A model generated the notes under the pieces. The model saw only the letters and a list, made by a program, of their open reading frames with translations. It ran no database searches and was not told the origin of the DNA. Source: Saprospiraceae bacterium (GTDB taxonomy: Bacteria > Bacteroidota > Bacteroidia > Chitinophagales > Saprospiraceae). Taken from it: a DNA stretch of 64,000 nt. A program made the translations under genes and the position numbers. The DNA lies in contig JAGNXB010000001.1 in assembly GCA_017985675.1 (NCBI GenBank), forward strand, positions 62,001 to 126,000. Direction: 5' to 3'. Numbering within the stretch: position 1 is the stretch's first letter; each line of letters opens with the position of its first letter. Positions 35,001 to 44,380 of the stretch are shown piece by piece.

Positions 35001-36656
35001 ACAACAAAACCTCTTCCTCCATTAACTGTCTCCCCTGTGTCAGCGATTATATGTCAGGGAGACTTCCTCCAGCTTGAGGCGGATGGGGCAGCCTTTTATG
35101 AGTGGAGCCATGGATTTGGCACCAATTCATCCATTATTCTGGACCCATTGGAAAGTACGACAATCCAGGTGAAGGGAACTGCTGAAAATACATGCACATT
35201 GACATTGGATATACCCATCACCGTAAATAAAAAGCCCGATTTAATTTTGACCGGCGCTGATGACCCCATTTGCGAGGGAGAATCCACGTCTCTCTTTGTC
35301 GATGGTGCTTCTACCTATATTTGGACGGACAATCTTGGAACGGATCCTTCTGTTTTTGTTAATCCACTGACAACCTATACCTATTTTGTAACTGGTTTTT
35401 CTGCGGAGGGTTGTTCAAATCTTGATTCAGTTACAGTGACTGTTAATCCATTGCCAGATATCATCTTAATTGCATCACAATCTGCGATTTGTGAGGGCGA
35501 GCAGGTTGCCATTTTAGCTGAAGGCGCGGTTACTTTCCTTTGGGGAGGTGGTTTAGGTACAGATGCTGAAATCTTTGTTTCTCCTGCGAGTACAACGGAA
35601 TTCGGAGTGACCGGATATAGTCTCGAAGGGTGTTTAAAAGAGGAGTCAATCAGCATTATTGTTCATCCATTACCCGTCATTAATCTCGAACCCACCGCAC
35701 CCATTATTTGCAAAGATGGAGAAATTACGATTACAGCCTCAGGGGCGTCTGCCTATCTATGGAATGGTGGTCTGGGCGAAAGTGCAAGTGTTATCTTGCA
35801 ACCATCAGAAACATCTTCATATCAGGTCACCGGAATTAGCACCGAAGGATGTGTGGATAGTCAAATGATTGAAGTTCGGGTTCATGTCATCCCTGTATCT
35901 ACTCAGCCATGGCCCGACACACAATGTAATTCAGGGTTATACCAGGTAACAACCTCCGCTGAGATTACAGCGCTATCTTTTCCGGCTTCCTGGGTTGTTG
36001 ATACTAGCCAAATGCCCCACTTCTTTCAAATATCAAGTGCGCCACAGGGAACTGCATTTAGTCTGACCTTGGCAGACAGTTTGCTTACTTGCCCCGTCTC
36101 ATTAGAAATCAATCCTGATATAGAGACAAATCCATCCATACCACTGGTCTACGATCATTGTAAGGAAGAGATAACGGTTCTTTCTAATTGTGATTCTGGG
36201 GGAGGTGACTGGTACCGTTTTTCACGGGCTACCGGGCAGATTGAGCTCATCCAATCGAGTGCAGGCACTTTGTTGGAAGGCATTGATATTACCACACGTT
36301 CACAATTTGGTTATATGTATCATTGTACCTCACCATGTGGTGGTACAGCCTTTTTAGCTCCAATACAAGAGGGCGGATTTCCACCGTGTATAGAAGCCGG
36401 CACATTCAAACTCTTCATCGCACCGAACCCGGCATCAGGGGAGTTTACATTGGAGATTCAACACTTTGACGCGTCGGATTTGATCGTACGGATTTGGGAT
36501 ATCTCTGGCCGTCTTATTGATGAAAAGAAAATTTTACATCCTGGAGGGATAACACTTTTACCTATGACTTCATCCTCATGGGCATCAGGTATGTATGTTG
36601 TTAGTGTAATGGATGCAAAGGACAAAGAAGTGCAGAAGCAACTTATCATTCATTAA
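32049..36656 (+). CDS. Giant secreted beta-propeller / PKD / Ig-repeat protein with T9SS sorting domain
   Basis: 1535 residues from the chosen start (MKKWYFLALLLIFSIGMPLFGQ, a signal peptide; an ATG 21 bases upstream is less likely). Residues about 85-765 are a sortilin-like propeller with Asp-box motifs (KSTNAGATWVN, KTTDGGLTWNP, RTVDGGDNWAK, RTTDNGNSWTDL). A PKD domain follows at about 765-845 (ASFTSNPAINCVGSPVYFSN, YNPEVTWLTAGTYTISLTV). Six Ig-like repeats of about 73 residues come next (separate entry). The last 80 residues are a Por-type sorting domain (FIAPNPASGEFTLEIQ ... GMYVVSVMDAKDKEVQ), predicting cell-surface export. Likely adhesin or matrix protein; no catalytic motif seen. Confidence 0.9.
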   Translation: MKKWYFLALLLIFSIGMPLFGQDWPSMMSNPKENFYDVQNAFNTYWTGKDTKQKGKGWKPFKRWEWFTEQRVYPSGNRDQMETAMSTYYAQQLNKPENNERGSSSSDWTFLGASTVPSNGGGAGRCNFIRFDPNDPNILWTGSPGGGLWKSTNAGATWVNWNTDYLPVIGCTDIAIVPTNTDTMYLATGDGFASDTYTIGVLKTTDGGLTWNPTGLNWNVTDTKLIRKLLLHPDNHQILIAGTSDGIYRTVDGGDNWAKVQGGDFYDLEFKPGDPTIVYAGSNRFLRSTNGGISWSQVSSGLAPQNQVRRLAIAVTPANPEFVYLLAAESSSNGYKGMYRSENSGGAFVLQSETPNLLGWASDGSDDGGQGWYTLSIAASPTNPNAVAVGGVNIWRSTTGGSTWGLNAHWWGDQAPYVHADIHDMAYLPGSANIYYAATDGGVFRTTDNGNSWTDLSNGLEIAQLYKIGSSATNEELVLSGWQDNGTNRLLGSEWQRVIGGDGMECIVDHSDADVMYGALYYGNIRKSTDGGNDFDGIVDSDGDGVNSGGLWVTPYIMHPTNSQTLLVGKDELYRSIDGGYNWEQLGSIGGAGLIRAIAYAPSNPDVIYAARSNSIHVSTDGGASFSNVSTGLPNLIITYIAVSSINPDRVYITYSGYMGAEKVFVSNNRGSVWSNYSTGLPNLPVNCIEYQNGSNNGVYAGTDVGIYYRDATLSSWVPFSNGLPNVVVNELEIHYNSSKIRAATYGRGLWESPLYSGAPIVPVASFTSNPAINCVGSPVYFSNLSENNPLQVSWTFEGGTPATSTQYNPEVTWLTAGTYTISLTVTNVAGSHTETKTIEIKAIPEVTIVPENPTICKGESISLTASGANTFFWTNNLGGGAVKTVTPNATITYTITGNNGGCTSKSTVTVSVNALPQVFISSSTDSVCVGQPVELLVEGATQYEWADGLGASETVTVNPLDIDTFSVNGTDDNGCSATASIVITTKPLPPLTVSPVSAIICQGDFLQLEADGAAFYEWSHGFGTNSSIILDPLESTTIQVKGTAENTCTLTLDIPITVNKKPDLILTGADDPICEGESTSLFVDGASTYIWTDNLGTDPSVFVNPLTTYTYFVTGFSAEGCSNLDSVTVTVNPLPDIILIASQSAICEGEQVAILAEGAVTFLWGGGLGTDAEIFVSPASTTEFGVTGYSLEGCLKEESISIIVHPLPVINLEPTAPIICKDGEITITASGASAYLWNGGLGESASVILQPSETSSYQVTGISTEGCVDSQMIEVRVHVIPVSTQPWPDTQCNSGLYQVTTSAEITALSFPASWVVDTSQMPHFFQISSAPQGTAFSLTLADSLLTCPVSLEINPDIETNPSIPLVYDHCKEEITVLSNCDSGGGDWYRFSRATGQIELIQSSAGTLLEGIDITTRSQFGYMYHCTSPCGGTAFLAPIQEGGFPPCIEAGTFKLFIAPNPASGEFTLEIQHFDASDLIVRIWDISGRLIDEKKILHPGGITLLPMTSSSWASGMYVVSVMDAKDKEVQKQLIIH
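34584..35894 (+). repeat. Six tandem Ig-like repeats (about 218 bases each) inside the propeller/PKD gene
   Basis: Each 72-74 residue unit has the plan P-x-ICxGE-x-LxAxGAxxYxWxxGLG ... VxPxxTTTYxVTG ... GCxxxxxVTVxVxPLP. The cysteines near positions 11 and 58 of each unit are conserved. The units diverge at DNA level, so they are old duplications rather than recent slippage. They probably form a stalk. Confidence 0.85.
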
Positions 36657-36688
36657 TCATCTTGGTGGATTCAATTTATGAATAAACT

Positions 36689-36720
36689 AAAAGGGTAAGC
36701 GTGATCACGCTTACCCTTTT
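36689..36720. terminator. 32-bp perfect palindrome, bidirectional terminator
   Basis: AAAAGGGTAAGCGT (36689-36702), loop GATC, then the exact reverse complement to 36720. The A-run and T-run at the two ends make it a terminator for both the propeller gene (+) and the convergent metalloprotease gene (-). Confidence 0.88.
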
Positions 36721-36776
36721 GGCTTTATGATAAGTCTTCTTTAATCCTTGTAACCAGTTTGACCATACTTATTACA

Positions 36777-39188
36777 TTATTTCATGACCTTGATAATCAT
36801 TGCCTTGATCTGTAAAACATGGGCCTTCTGAATAGGATCTTTTGTTCGCTTACTTACTTTTTCTGCCTTTTTTTGGATAGCGATTAGCGTTATACCTGCC
36901 TGGGCTATAGCATCTTTATTCACCGATTGCTCCTTGATGATGGCAACCAGTTTTTCAACCAGTGCGATCTGAAGGTTGCGCTGGTAAATATCATTTTTTT
37001 TCTGATCACCTAGATGCTCGAATATACCATCCGTCAATGCCGTAAAATGTTCGTGCATGGCATAGGCAGTTTCATTGTTGAGCGCTTCCTGATGCTGTAT
37101 TCGATCCAAACGCTGGTCGTGAATTAACATATCAAGAAGCGAAGACTGAGCTGCAGCAATACGATCAATGATACCTTTTGATTCTATTCGGTCCAGGATA
37201 GTTGGATCAAGCAGCCAATCTGGGGTTTCAATAAATTCTTTTTTAAGGAAACGCATGGCATCTTGCTGTTTGGCAGCCGGAACAGCTGAAAAGACAGATC
37301 CTTCCTGATCGGATGTTTTAGGATTGTCGTAAACTCCACCAATATTGGCAGCTACATGACCTCCATATCTCCGCCATTGAGTAATGACTGCGCCGTGCAA
37401 TTCAGCCAGATCCTGATAAGGTTCGTCTGGAATAATAGCCCATTTGGTAAGATTGGCGGCAATACGTTTTAAGTTCATGATGCCGTAGTGACTTGCCTTG
37501 ATCGCATCATTCCCAAGATCCTCTGTTTGCGATCTGGGGTCATGTGGTTCGCCCGTTTGTCTTCCATAAAAAAAACGAGGATCTCCGGCTCGTGATTTGA
37601 TCCAGCTTTGAAGAATAGGTTTTTCTACTTCAGGATCAGTGACGCCAGAGATCAGTCGGTAGCCATATTCTATAGACCATTTATCATATATGCCGATGCC
37701 GGGAAAAAGGCAAACACCATTATCCTCTGGCTGTGCGACATAGTTGAATCGGGCATAGTCCATTATCGAAGGGGCAGTGCCCATAGCGCAAGTAAAAGAA
37801 GGACTGCGAAGGGAATCAACTGTATAGGCACTGCTGGAGCCCATATTGTGTGGCAATCCCAGCGTATGTCCTACTTCATGAGCGCACACAAATCGGATGA
37901 GTTCGCCCATTAATTCATCACTGAATCTAGGGGATTGCGCGTCAGGATTTACAGCGGCTGTCTGGATGAAAAACCAATTGCGGAGCAGGTTCATCACATT
38001 GTGATACCATAAGATATCACTTTCCAGTATTTCACCGGTACGCGGGTCATGTACATGGGGTCCCTGCGCATTTTGGATTTCTGTAGTGATGTATCGGATG
38101 ACGGAGTACCGCACGTCCTCCGGACTCCAATTGGGATCTTCTTCCTGTGTCGGAGGCTTTTTGCCAATAATGGCATTTTTGAAACCGGCAGCTTCAAAAG
38201 CTTTTTGCCAGTCATTGATGCCTTTTATCAGGTAGGGTGCCCATTTGGCTGGGGTAGCTGGATCCACATAATAGACGATTGGCTTGACGGGTTCCACAAG
38301 TTCACCGCGATTATAGGCAGCCCAATCCTTTGGTTCCAGGCGCCATCGGGTTATATATCGTCGTTGTGCGGCTTTGTGTTCATCCAGTCCGTAATCTGTT
38401 TGCGAAATACTAAAATAACCTACTCGAGGGTCAGCCAAACGCGCTGGCCAGGGTTTTGAGGGTAACTTGATAATGGATTGGTTCATTTCAAGGGACAACG
38501 AACCGGTAATACTATTATCAGGTAGGTTTTTCCCGGTATAGGTCAGGATATGCCGGACTTCTACATTTTCCGGAAAGACCTTAACGGAAGAAATCATACT
38601 GCGTTTAGCGTCCAGACTTCCTATTTGAAACTCCTTACGCTGTTCCTCAGAAATGCCTCCAATCATCGGGATATCTGTATTAAACAACGGTGTCGCTTCA
38701 AAAACCAAAGTGGTGCTGTCCCCATTGAAACACTGGATATCAAAACTGGCTATGACAGGCTCGAAATTGTTGTTTTTGACCGATCGATAGATAGGATCTT
38801 CTTCGGAAGCGACGCTGTTGTAAGAGACGGATCGGAGCAATACTTTACCATCCAGTCGCTGAAAACGAATGACTTGCTGGGGCCTGGATTTCATGCCCGC
38901 ACCCCCAAAGTTTAAACCTTTAACGAAACCAGAAATACAACTGACGATTAAAAATTCATCATCAAGAACATCAAAAGGTAACTCAAAGTAGGTTTTGTCA
39001 TCCACCTTATGGACATTGAAAACCCCGGTTTGGGTAACACTCCCCGGAGTGATAACCTTGTCAAACTTCTTAAACCTTGTCTTAGGATCAGTTGATTTTT
39101 CTGTTTTGTCTTTAGATTCACTTTCTTCCTGAGCAGGCAGAGTCCACGCTATAAACAGGGTCAGGAAAAGGAGAATTAGTTTCCGCAT
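36777..39188 (-). CDS. Secreted zinc-dependent metalloprotease (DUF5117 family)
   Basis: 803 residues with a signal peptide (MRKLILLFLTLFIAWTLPAQ). The zinc motif HEVGHTLGLPH begins at residue 437 (H437, E438, H441, H447), followed by PSIMDYARFNYVAQPED, the Met-turn region. The N-terminal half (DKTYFELPFDVLDDEFLIVS, GKVLLRSVSYN, KPWPARLADPRVGYFSISQTDYG) is the DUF5117/DUF5118 domain typical of large periplasmic metalloproteases of Bacteroidota. The C-terminal third is helical. There is no sorting domain, so it is probably periplasmic. A consensus-like promoter lies 10 bases upstream. Confidence 0.9.
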   Translation of the reverse strand: MRKLILLFLTLFIAWTLPAQEESESKDKTEKSTDPKTRFKKFDKVITPGSVTQTGVFNVHKVDDKTYFELPFDVLDDEFLIVSCISGFVKGLNFGGAGMKSRPQQVIRFQRLDGKVLLRSVSYNSVASEEDPIYRSVKNNNFEPVIASFDIQCFNGDSTTLVFEATPLFNTDIPMIGGISEEQRKEFQIGSLDAKRSMISSVKVFPENVEVRHILTYTGKNLPDNSITGSLSLEMNQSIIKLPSKPWPARLADPRVGYFSISQTDYGLDEHKAAQRRYITRWRLEPKDWAAYNRGELVEPVKPIVYYVDPATPAKWAPYLIKGINDWQKAFEAAGFKNAIIGKKPPTQEEDPNWSPEDVRYSVIRYITTEIQNAQGPHVHDPRTGEILESDILWYHNVMNLLRNWFFIQTAAVNPDAQSPRFSDELMGELIRFVCAHEVGHTLGLPHNMGSSSAYTVDSLRSPSFTCAMGTAPSIMDYARFNYVAQPEDNGVCLFPGIGIYDKWSIEYGYRLISGVTDPEVEKPILQSWIKSRAGDPRFFYGRQTGEPHDPRSQTEDLGNDAIKASHYGIMNLKRIAANLTKWAIIPDEPYQDLAELHGAVITQWRRYGGHVAANIGGVYDNPKTSDQEGSVFSAVPAAKQQDAMRFLKKEFIETPDWLLDPTILDRIESKGIIDRIAAAQSSLLDMLIHDQRLDRIQHQEALNNETAYAMHEHFTALTDGIFEHLGDQKKNDIYQRNLQIALVEKLVAIIKEQSVNKDAIAQAGITLIAIQKKAEKVSKRTKDPIQKAHVLQIKAMIIKVMK

Positions 39189-39197
39189 TTTTTGCAG

Positions 39198-39231
39198 GAA
39201 AGATAAGCATTAGTCCTATGGATGCACCAAA
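39198..39231 (-). promoter_or_regulatory. Promoter of the DUF5117 metalloprotease gene
   Basis: On the minus strand, TTTG (39228-39231), a 22-base spacer and TATCTTTC (39198-39205), one mismatch to TAnnTTTG. The ATG at 39188 begins 9 bases after the element. Confidence 0.5.
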
Positions 39232-39321
39232 AGCAGCTATGTCTATTTTTGCGATTTATGTTGTATTCATTTTATAAAACTACCAACATATTTCCCACAA
39301 CAGATAACTGAATTAATCCAT

Positions 39322-40470
39322 TTAGTCCTTCAAAACGATCCGACTAATCACCAATTTTTGGATTTCACTCGTTCCTTCCCCGATGGTACAGAGTTTGGAA
39401 TCTCTGAAAAATTTCTCCACAGGGAAATCCTTCGTGTAGCCATATCCTCCGTGGATCTGAATTGCATCAGTGGCTATCTGCACACATATTTCAGATGCAT
39501 AATATTTAGCCATAGCGGATTCCTTTGTCATTTTGACTCCGCGATTTTTCATATCAGCAGCCTGTCGTGTCAGCAGTTCCGCGGCATCAATTTTCGTCGA
39601 CATGTCGGCAAGTTTGAAGCTGATCGCCTGGAAATTAGAAATGGGCTGTCCGAATTGCTGGCGCTCCTGTGAATATTTGATACTTGCTTCATACGATCCT
39701 TTGGCAATGCCAAGCGAAAGGGCAGCGATCGATATACGCCCACCATCCAATACTTTCATAGCTTGTACAAATCCGTCTCCTTCCTTACCAAGCAATTGGT
39801 CTTTGTGTATCCGGCAATTGTCAAACACCAGCTCAGCCGTTTCTGAAGCCCGCATGCCGAGTTTATTCTCTTTTTTACCTGCTTTGAACCCAGGTGTGCC
39901 CCGCTCGACGATAAATGCAGACATGCCGTGACTATCCAGTAGTTCGCCAGTACGCACGATCACCACTGCAACATCTCCGGAAATACCGTGTGTGATCCAG
40001 TTTTTAGTGCCGTTCAACACATAATAATCCCCGTCTTTTTCGGCGACACATTGCATCCGGCCTGCATCACTTCCTGTGTTGGCCTCCGTTAAGCCCCAGG
40101 CACCAATCCAGTTACCGGAAGCCAACTTTGGCAAATATTTTTGTTTTTGTTCCTCATTTCCAAATTGCAAAATATGGCCCGTACACAAGGAATTATGTGC
40201 GGCTACAGATAGCCCGATCGAACTACATACCTTTGCAATCTCTTCAATTACTGTAATGTACTCCTGATAGCCAAGGCCTGATCCGCCATATTCCTCAGGA
40301 ACGAGTACACCCAAAAATCCATGTTCCCCTAAATTATGCATCACATCTACAGGGAAGTGTTGCGCCTCATCCCATTCCATGACAAATGGTCGGATATACG
40401 TTTCAGCAAAATCTCTTGCGCTTTGGCTTATAAGGTGCAGGTCATGACTTTTTTGGAGGTGTTGGCTCAT
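39322..40470 (-). CDS. Acyl-CoA dehydrogenase
   Basis: FAD-dependent enzyme introducing the alpha-beta double bond of acyl-CoA thioesters. 382 residues from the chosen ATG at 40470 ([16 protein letters not shown]); an upstream in-frame ATG would overlap rarA. Motifs: [69 protein letters not shown] and [15 protein letters not shown]. The glutamate of GEGTSEIQ is at the catalytic-base position of short/branched-chain members. Chain-length preference cannot be read. It follows rarA by 20 bases and is probably co-transcribed. A 133-base gap precedes the metalloprotease gene. Confidence 0.93.
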   Translation of the reverse strand: MSQHLQKSHDLHLISQSARDFAETYIRPFVMEWDEAQHFPVDVMHNLGEHGFLGVLVPEEYGGSGLGYQEYITVIEEIAKVCSSIGLSVAAHNSLCTGHILQFGNEEQKQKYLPKLASGNWIGAWGLTEANTGSDAGRMQCVAEKDGDYYVLNGTKNWITHGISGDVAVVIVRTGELLDSHGMSAFIVERGTPGFKAGKKENKLGMRASETAELVFDNCRIHKDQLLGKEGDGFVQAMKVLDGGRISIAALSLGIAKGSYEASIKYSQERQQFGQPISNFQAISFKLADMSTKIDAAELLTRQAADMKNRGVKMTKESAMAKYYASEICVQIATDAIQIHGGYGYTKDFPVEKFFRDSKLCTIGEGTSEIQKLVISRIVLKD

Positions 40471-40490
40471 TTTGTTAGGCTTTGAATTGG

Positions 40491-41774
40491 CTAATATTCG
40501 TATTTCCCCTTCCAAATGTCTTTTAACAAATGGTGGTATTTATCTTCTGATGGATTTTCTCCCGGCGTATAAAGCAAAGTTTGTTTTAATGATTCCGGCA
40601 AATAATCCTGCGGTGCAAAATGACCGGGGAAGTCGTGGCTGTATTGGTAGTTTTTTCCATAGCCCAGCTCCTTCATCATCTTCGTCGGTGCATTTCGCAA
40701 ATGTAAAGGTACAGGTTGATCCCCGGATTGACGTGTAAGAGCAAGTGCTTTTTCTATTGCGATATAGGCCGAATTGCTTTTTGGACTACAGGACAGATAA
40801 ATGGCGATCTGAGAAAGCGGGATTCTTGCTTCTGGCCAACCAATTTTATGAACAGCATCAAAACAAGTTGTAGCCAGGAGTAAGGCATTAGGATTGGCCA
40901 GGCCAATATCTTCTGAAGCCAGGATGATAAGTCGACGCGCAATAAAGAGAGGATCCTCACCACCTTCAATCATCCGGGCCAAATAATAAACAGCTGCATT
41001 GGGGTCACTGCCTCGAATTGATTTGATAAATGCCGAAATGATATCATAGTGGATTTCTCCTTGTTTGTCAAATTGCGCAATGCGGCGCTGAACGATTTCC
41101 TGCACCATTGCATTGGTAATAACCAGTTCCTTGCCCGGACCAGTGTCCATGCTGACCAGTTCCAAAAGGTTGTAGAGCTTACGTCCATCACCGCCGGACA
41201 ATTGAATCAAGGCTTCGTCTTCCTGTATTCGTATTGTTTTTGTTTGGAGGATTAAATCATCCTTTAGGGCTTTTGCCATCATGCCCCTCAAATCGGCAAC
41301 GCTTAATGGTTCGAGGATATAAACCTGGCATCTGGAAAGAAGGGCATTGTTTACCTCGAAAGAGGGATTTTCTGTGGTAGCTCCAATTAATGTTACGAGA
41401 CCTTTTTCCACTGCACCCAGCAAGGCATCTTGCTGACCTTTGTGAAACCGGTGTATTTCATCGATGAATAAAATCGGAGCATGCTGACCTTCCTGGATCA
41501 TTGTTTGCGCCTGATCCAGACTACTTCTGATTTCTTTGACGCCGCTTTGTATGGCGCTTAAAGCAATGCAATCCCGACCTGATTCCTTGGCAATAATCCG
41601 TGCCAATGTTGTTTTGCCAACACCAGGAGGCCCCCAGAATATCATGGAAGGCAAATTGGCATTTTGAATGGCTTTATATAATACCGCCCCAGGCGCAACG
41701 AGATGAGCCTGGCCGGCAAAATCTGCTAATACCTCGGGACGCATCCGTTCGGCTAAGGGGGTAGTGGTCAACAT
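40491..41774 (-). CDS. rarA: Replication-associated recombination protein RarA (MgsA)
   Basis: AAA+ clamp-loader-like ATPase acting at stalled replication forks. 427 residues. The opening [21 protein letters not shown], Walker [16 protein letters not shown], Walker B/sensor [21 protein letters not shown] and sensor 1 [14 protein letters not shown] are standard. The C-terminal tetramerisation part includes [34 protein letters not shown] and the closing [21 protein letters not shown]. Its own promoter lies upstream; acyl-CoA dehydrogenase follows. Confidence 0.95.
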   Translation of the reverse strand: MLTTTPLAERMRPEVLADFAGQAHLVAPGAVLYKAIQNANLPSMIFWGPPGVGKTTLARIIAKESGRDCIALSAIQSGVKEIRSSLDQAQTMIQEGQHAPILFIDEIHRFHKGQQDALLGAVEKGLVTLIGATTENPSFEVNNALLSRCQVYILEPLSVADLRGMMAKALKDDLILQTKTIRIQEDEALIQLSGGDGRKLYNLLELVSMDTGPGKELVITNAMVQEIVQRRIAQFDKQGEIHYDIISAFIKSIRGSDPNAAVYYLARMIEGGEDPLFIARRLIILASEDIGLANPNALLLATTCFDAVHKIGWPEARIPLSQIAIYLSCSPKSNSAYIAIEKALALTRQSGDQPVPLHLRNAPTKMMKELGYGKNYQYSHDFPGHFAPQDYLPESLKQTLLYTPGENPSEDKYHHLLKDIWKGKYEY

Positions 41775-41788
41775 GGTGGATTTGTGAT

Positions 41789-41820
41789 CAAATGTAACCT
41801 TATCCGAGATAGAGCCGCAA
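41789..41820 (-). promoter_or_regulatory. Promoter of rarA, overlapping the 3' end of the upstream lipoprotein gene
   Basis: On the minus strand, TTG (41818-41820), a 21-base spacer and TACATTTG (41789-41796), a full match to the Bacteroidota consensus. The ATG of rarA is 14 bases downstream. The -33 box lies inside the last codons of the preceding gene. Confidence 0.6.
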
Positions 41821-42336
41821 AATCCGCCATCCTTGATTGGGAATATTTTCCCAGTAAATTAAAACGGGGAATTGTTCTGACCGTACGACGCCATCCTCTC
41901 CTTCATAGCGTAACGACCATTCGGCCCATTCGTAAATGGCTTGTTTATCTATTTTGGAGGGACTTGTGAATGGTGATGGCAAAGACTTGAATGTAGCGGG
42001 CCAGTCCATTTCTTCCTGTAAACGCGATAAATCGGCAGATGTTTGTCTGGTTTTAACCTCCATGTTAAGCGGTAAAAAATACCGCTGCCAATAAGCTGTT
42101 ATGACTTCTTTCCCAGACACCGTATATCCACCTAATCCATAGATTACGGCAGTATCTGCAAACAGTGAGGTTAGTTCACTTAATTGTTGGGCTTCAAAAT
42201 AAGCCGCGAGTTTGCCATTGAGCCGGGCAATTTCGTCTTGCCGCACGTTTTGGTCAGATTGACATGACCATACGCTGCATAGTCCCGACAGAAAAAGGAA
42301 AAAAAACAGGCAAGCGGAAATATGACCACGAAACAT
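41800..42336 (-). CDS. Predicted lipoprotein with NTF2/SnoaL-like domain
   Basis: 178 residues. Signal peptide with lipobox near LCSVWSC, so the mature protein starts at a lipidated cysteine near residue 25. The rest follows the SnoaL/NTF2-like pattern: LNGKLAAYFEAQQLSELTSLFADTAVIYG and GYTVSGKEVITAYWQRYF, then beta strands ending PNQGWRILRLYLG. Function unknown. It lies 8 bases after the M1 aminopeptidase gene and is probably co-transcribed with it. Confidence 0.7.
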   Translation of the reverse strand: MFRGHISACLFFFLFLSGLCSVWSCQSDQNVRQDEIARLNGKLAAYFEAQQLSELTSLFADTAVIYGLGGYTVSGKEVITAYWQRYFLPLNMEVKTRQTSADLSRLQEEMDWPATFKSLPSPFTSPSKIDKQAIYEWAEWSLRYEGEDGVVRSEQFPVLIYWENIPNQGWRILRLYLG

Positions 42337-42344
42337 CCGGCAAA

Positions 42345-44222
42345 TTAGCTGATTTTTTTCCCATTGTCCGCAAAGATTTCGTCAATAGCTTTTCGGGAAA
42401 TACTGTGATAACCTGGCCGTGCTTTGGCGTAGATGTCCCAAGCGGTATCTAATTGTTTAGCCTGAATCAAACCCTTATACAGCGGAGTGAGAAATTTGCG
42501 ACGGCCTACCTGGGTTAAAAATTCTGTCAGCGGTTTTTCGATAGGTTGTATAAAGCCTTTTTGTAGACATTGTTCAAACCAAATTGCCTTGTATTCCGCA
42601 TTTCCAGAGGCACTTAGGTTGAATCGCTGTTCAAGAGCAGCCAAATCCGCATTTTCCGGCAGTTGCCTCAGGAAATACATCCATTCTAATGCACTCCAGC
42701 CCGTTGTATCAATACCTGCAACATTTTTATCGGATTCCAGCTTCTTCAAAACTTCATCCAATTGAGCAAATCGCTCGGAACGACTTTTGAAGGCATTTGA
42801 AGGCAAGCCAGTACCATAAACCCATTCATCCACTCCGATGCCACTACCACCGTCCATCAAAATGCCCTTTAAAAAGGTTACAAATTCTTCCGTTGTGGCC
42901 GACTCGAAAGCCTTTTTTCTAAACCAGGCATTCAGGATATTGTCAACGGCGTTGCGACCATACATTTCTTCCATGGTGCGGAGGAAAAGGTACCCTTTTT
43001 CGTAGGCAATAGATGAGATGCCCTCATCTGGGTTCCGATTGTCCAGGTTGCCTTTTAGCCGGGTGTCTGAATGATCTTGCCCCTTTTCTTTGAGTGTTTT
43101 GAGCAGATCCTGATATCCCAACTCTTCTTCCATCCTACCCCAAGCCGAACTATAAACCATCTCCATAATTCGTCGCTCCAGGTATACCGTGAACCCCTCG
43201 TTTAGCCAGAAATCATTCCAAGTGGCATTCGTAACCAGATTGCCCGACCATGAATGGGCCAATTCATGAGCGATCAATGCAGTGAGACTTCGATCACCTG
43301 CGATGACTGTAGGCGTAACAAATGTCAACCGGGGATTTTCCATGCCCCCATAGGGAAATGAAGGTGGCAAAACAAGGATGTCAAATCGTTCCCATCGATA
43401 TGGACCAAAAAGAGCGGATGCTACTTCGATCATTTTTTCTGTATCCTCAAATTCCCATGCAGCAGAAAGCAATACATCAGGCTGTGCGTAGATACCCGCC
43501 ATGCGACCATAAGGCCGATATTCGAGATTTCCTACCGCCATAGCCATTAGGTATGCTGGAATAGGTTGCTCCATGGTAAAAAAATAATCACCTGTGTTGC
43601 TGACCATAGTTGGGTTGGCAGCACTCATGACAGCCATAAGCCCCTCGGGCACCCGGACTCTTGCATCGTAAGTGAATCGGATGCCCGGACTATCCTGGCA
43701 GGGCAGCCAGGTACGGGCCAGCATGGCTTGACTTTGTGTATATAAAAAGGGTGTCTTTTGGCGGGATTGTTCAGGTGACAGCCATTGCAAAGCTTCGGAA
43801 GTGGGCTGCGTTTTGTAGTGTATCGTAACGATATCCGTTTCAGGTTTTAGGGGAATGGTCAGGGATTGGCCCATAAGGTCGTCAGCAGATCCCATTTTAA
43901 ATGAGTGCGGTTCCCCTTCCTGTCCAATTCTGACCTCGATGATAGTGAGGTCCTTTGTGTCAAAAATTATTTCCCGGGCATTGTTGTGAACAATCGTATA
44001 CGAAGCAACCCCCTCCAGTATCTCCTCCTTAAAATCTACGCGTAGATCAAGTTGTAAATGATCAACCCGAGCTTCATCAGGCTTTGCATAGGAATGATGA
44101 TCTACAGAATCAGGAGCAGGGATTTGTATGCCTCCACTTGATTTAACATCAGCAGTGGATTGTTTGCAGGCAGGCACAAATAGCCAAATTGCACTAAAAA
44201 TGAGGGCAGTTAGAATTCGCAT
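42345..44222 (-). CDS. M1-family aminopeptidase, lipoprotein
   Basis: 625-residue zinc aminopeptidase resembling leukotriene A4 hydrolase. Lipoprotein signal MRILTALIFSAIWLFVPAC. Substrate motif GGMENP at 292-297; zinc motif HELAHSW with H319, E320, H323; distal ligand E342 in LNEGFTVYLERR. The C-terminal helical domain (about 480-620) matches the LTA4-hydrolase type. The role is predicted to be trimming of peptides outside the cytoplasm, in line with the other secreted proteases in this window. It starts an operon with the small lipoprotein gene. Confidence 0.92.
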   Translation of the reverse strand: MRILTALIFSAIWLFVPACKQSTADVKSSGGIQIPAPDSVDHHSYAKPDEARVDHLQLDLRVDFKEEILEGVASYTIVHNNAREIIFDTKDLTIIEVRIGQEGEPHSFKMGSADDLMGQSLTIPLKPETDIVTIHYKTQPTSEALQWLSPEQSRQKTPFLYTQSQAMLARTWLPCQDSPGIRFTYDARVRVPEGLMAVMSAANPTMVSNTGDYFFTMEQPIPAYLMAMAVGNLEYRPYGRMAGIYAQPDVLLSAAWEFEDTEKMIEVASALFGPYRWERFDILVLPPSFPYGGMENPRLTFVTPTVIAGDRSLTALIAHELAHSWSGNLVTNATWNDFWLNEGFTVYLERRIMEMVYSSAWGRMEEELGYQDLLKTLKEKGQDHSDTRLKGNLDNRNPDEGISSIAYEKGYLFLRTMEEMYGRNAVDNILNAWFRKKAFESATTEEFVTFLKGILMDGGSGIGVDEWVYGTGLPSNAFKSRSERFAQLDEVLKKLESDKNVAGIDTTGWSALEWMYFLRQLPENADLAALEQRFNLSASGNAEYKAIWFEQCLQKGFIQPIEKPLTEFLTQVGRRKFLTPLYKGLIQAKQLDTAWDIYAKARPGYHSISRKAIDEIFADNGKKIS

Positions 44223-44365
44223 GGTCGGGATGAAAATTTAGGAATAACTGGAACAAAGTTCAAAAATCGAACCAACATGAACAGGAAATCAAGAACGAAG
44301 AGGAATTGAAACATGATTTTTATCCTATTCGAAGAGGTTCAGTAGTTTATTATTCGGGAAGCCCT

Positions 44366-44373
44366 TACTTTTG
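44366..44373 (+). promoter_or_regulatory. -7 element TACTTTTG of the universal stress protein gene
   Basis: Exact TAnnTTTG ending 7 bases before the ATG at 44381. TTTA at 44346-44349 could be the -33 element with a short 16-base spacer. It lies downstream of an in-frame ATG at 44306 and so supports the shorter protein. Confidence 0.5.
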
Positions 44374-44380
44374 CACCCCT

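Noticed and set aside
34584..35894. Regular spacing of about 218 bases suggested a CRISPR or satellite array
   Set aside because: The units are in frame, code for Ig-like repeats and diverge in DNA sequence; no short identical repeats with unique spacers.
40491..40515. Longer start for acyl-CoA dehydrogenase at 40515
   Set aside because: The extra residues lie inside rarA and do not resemble the family N-terminus; ATG 40470 gives the normal length.
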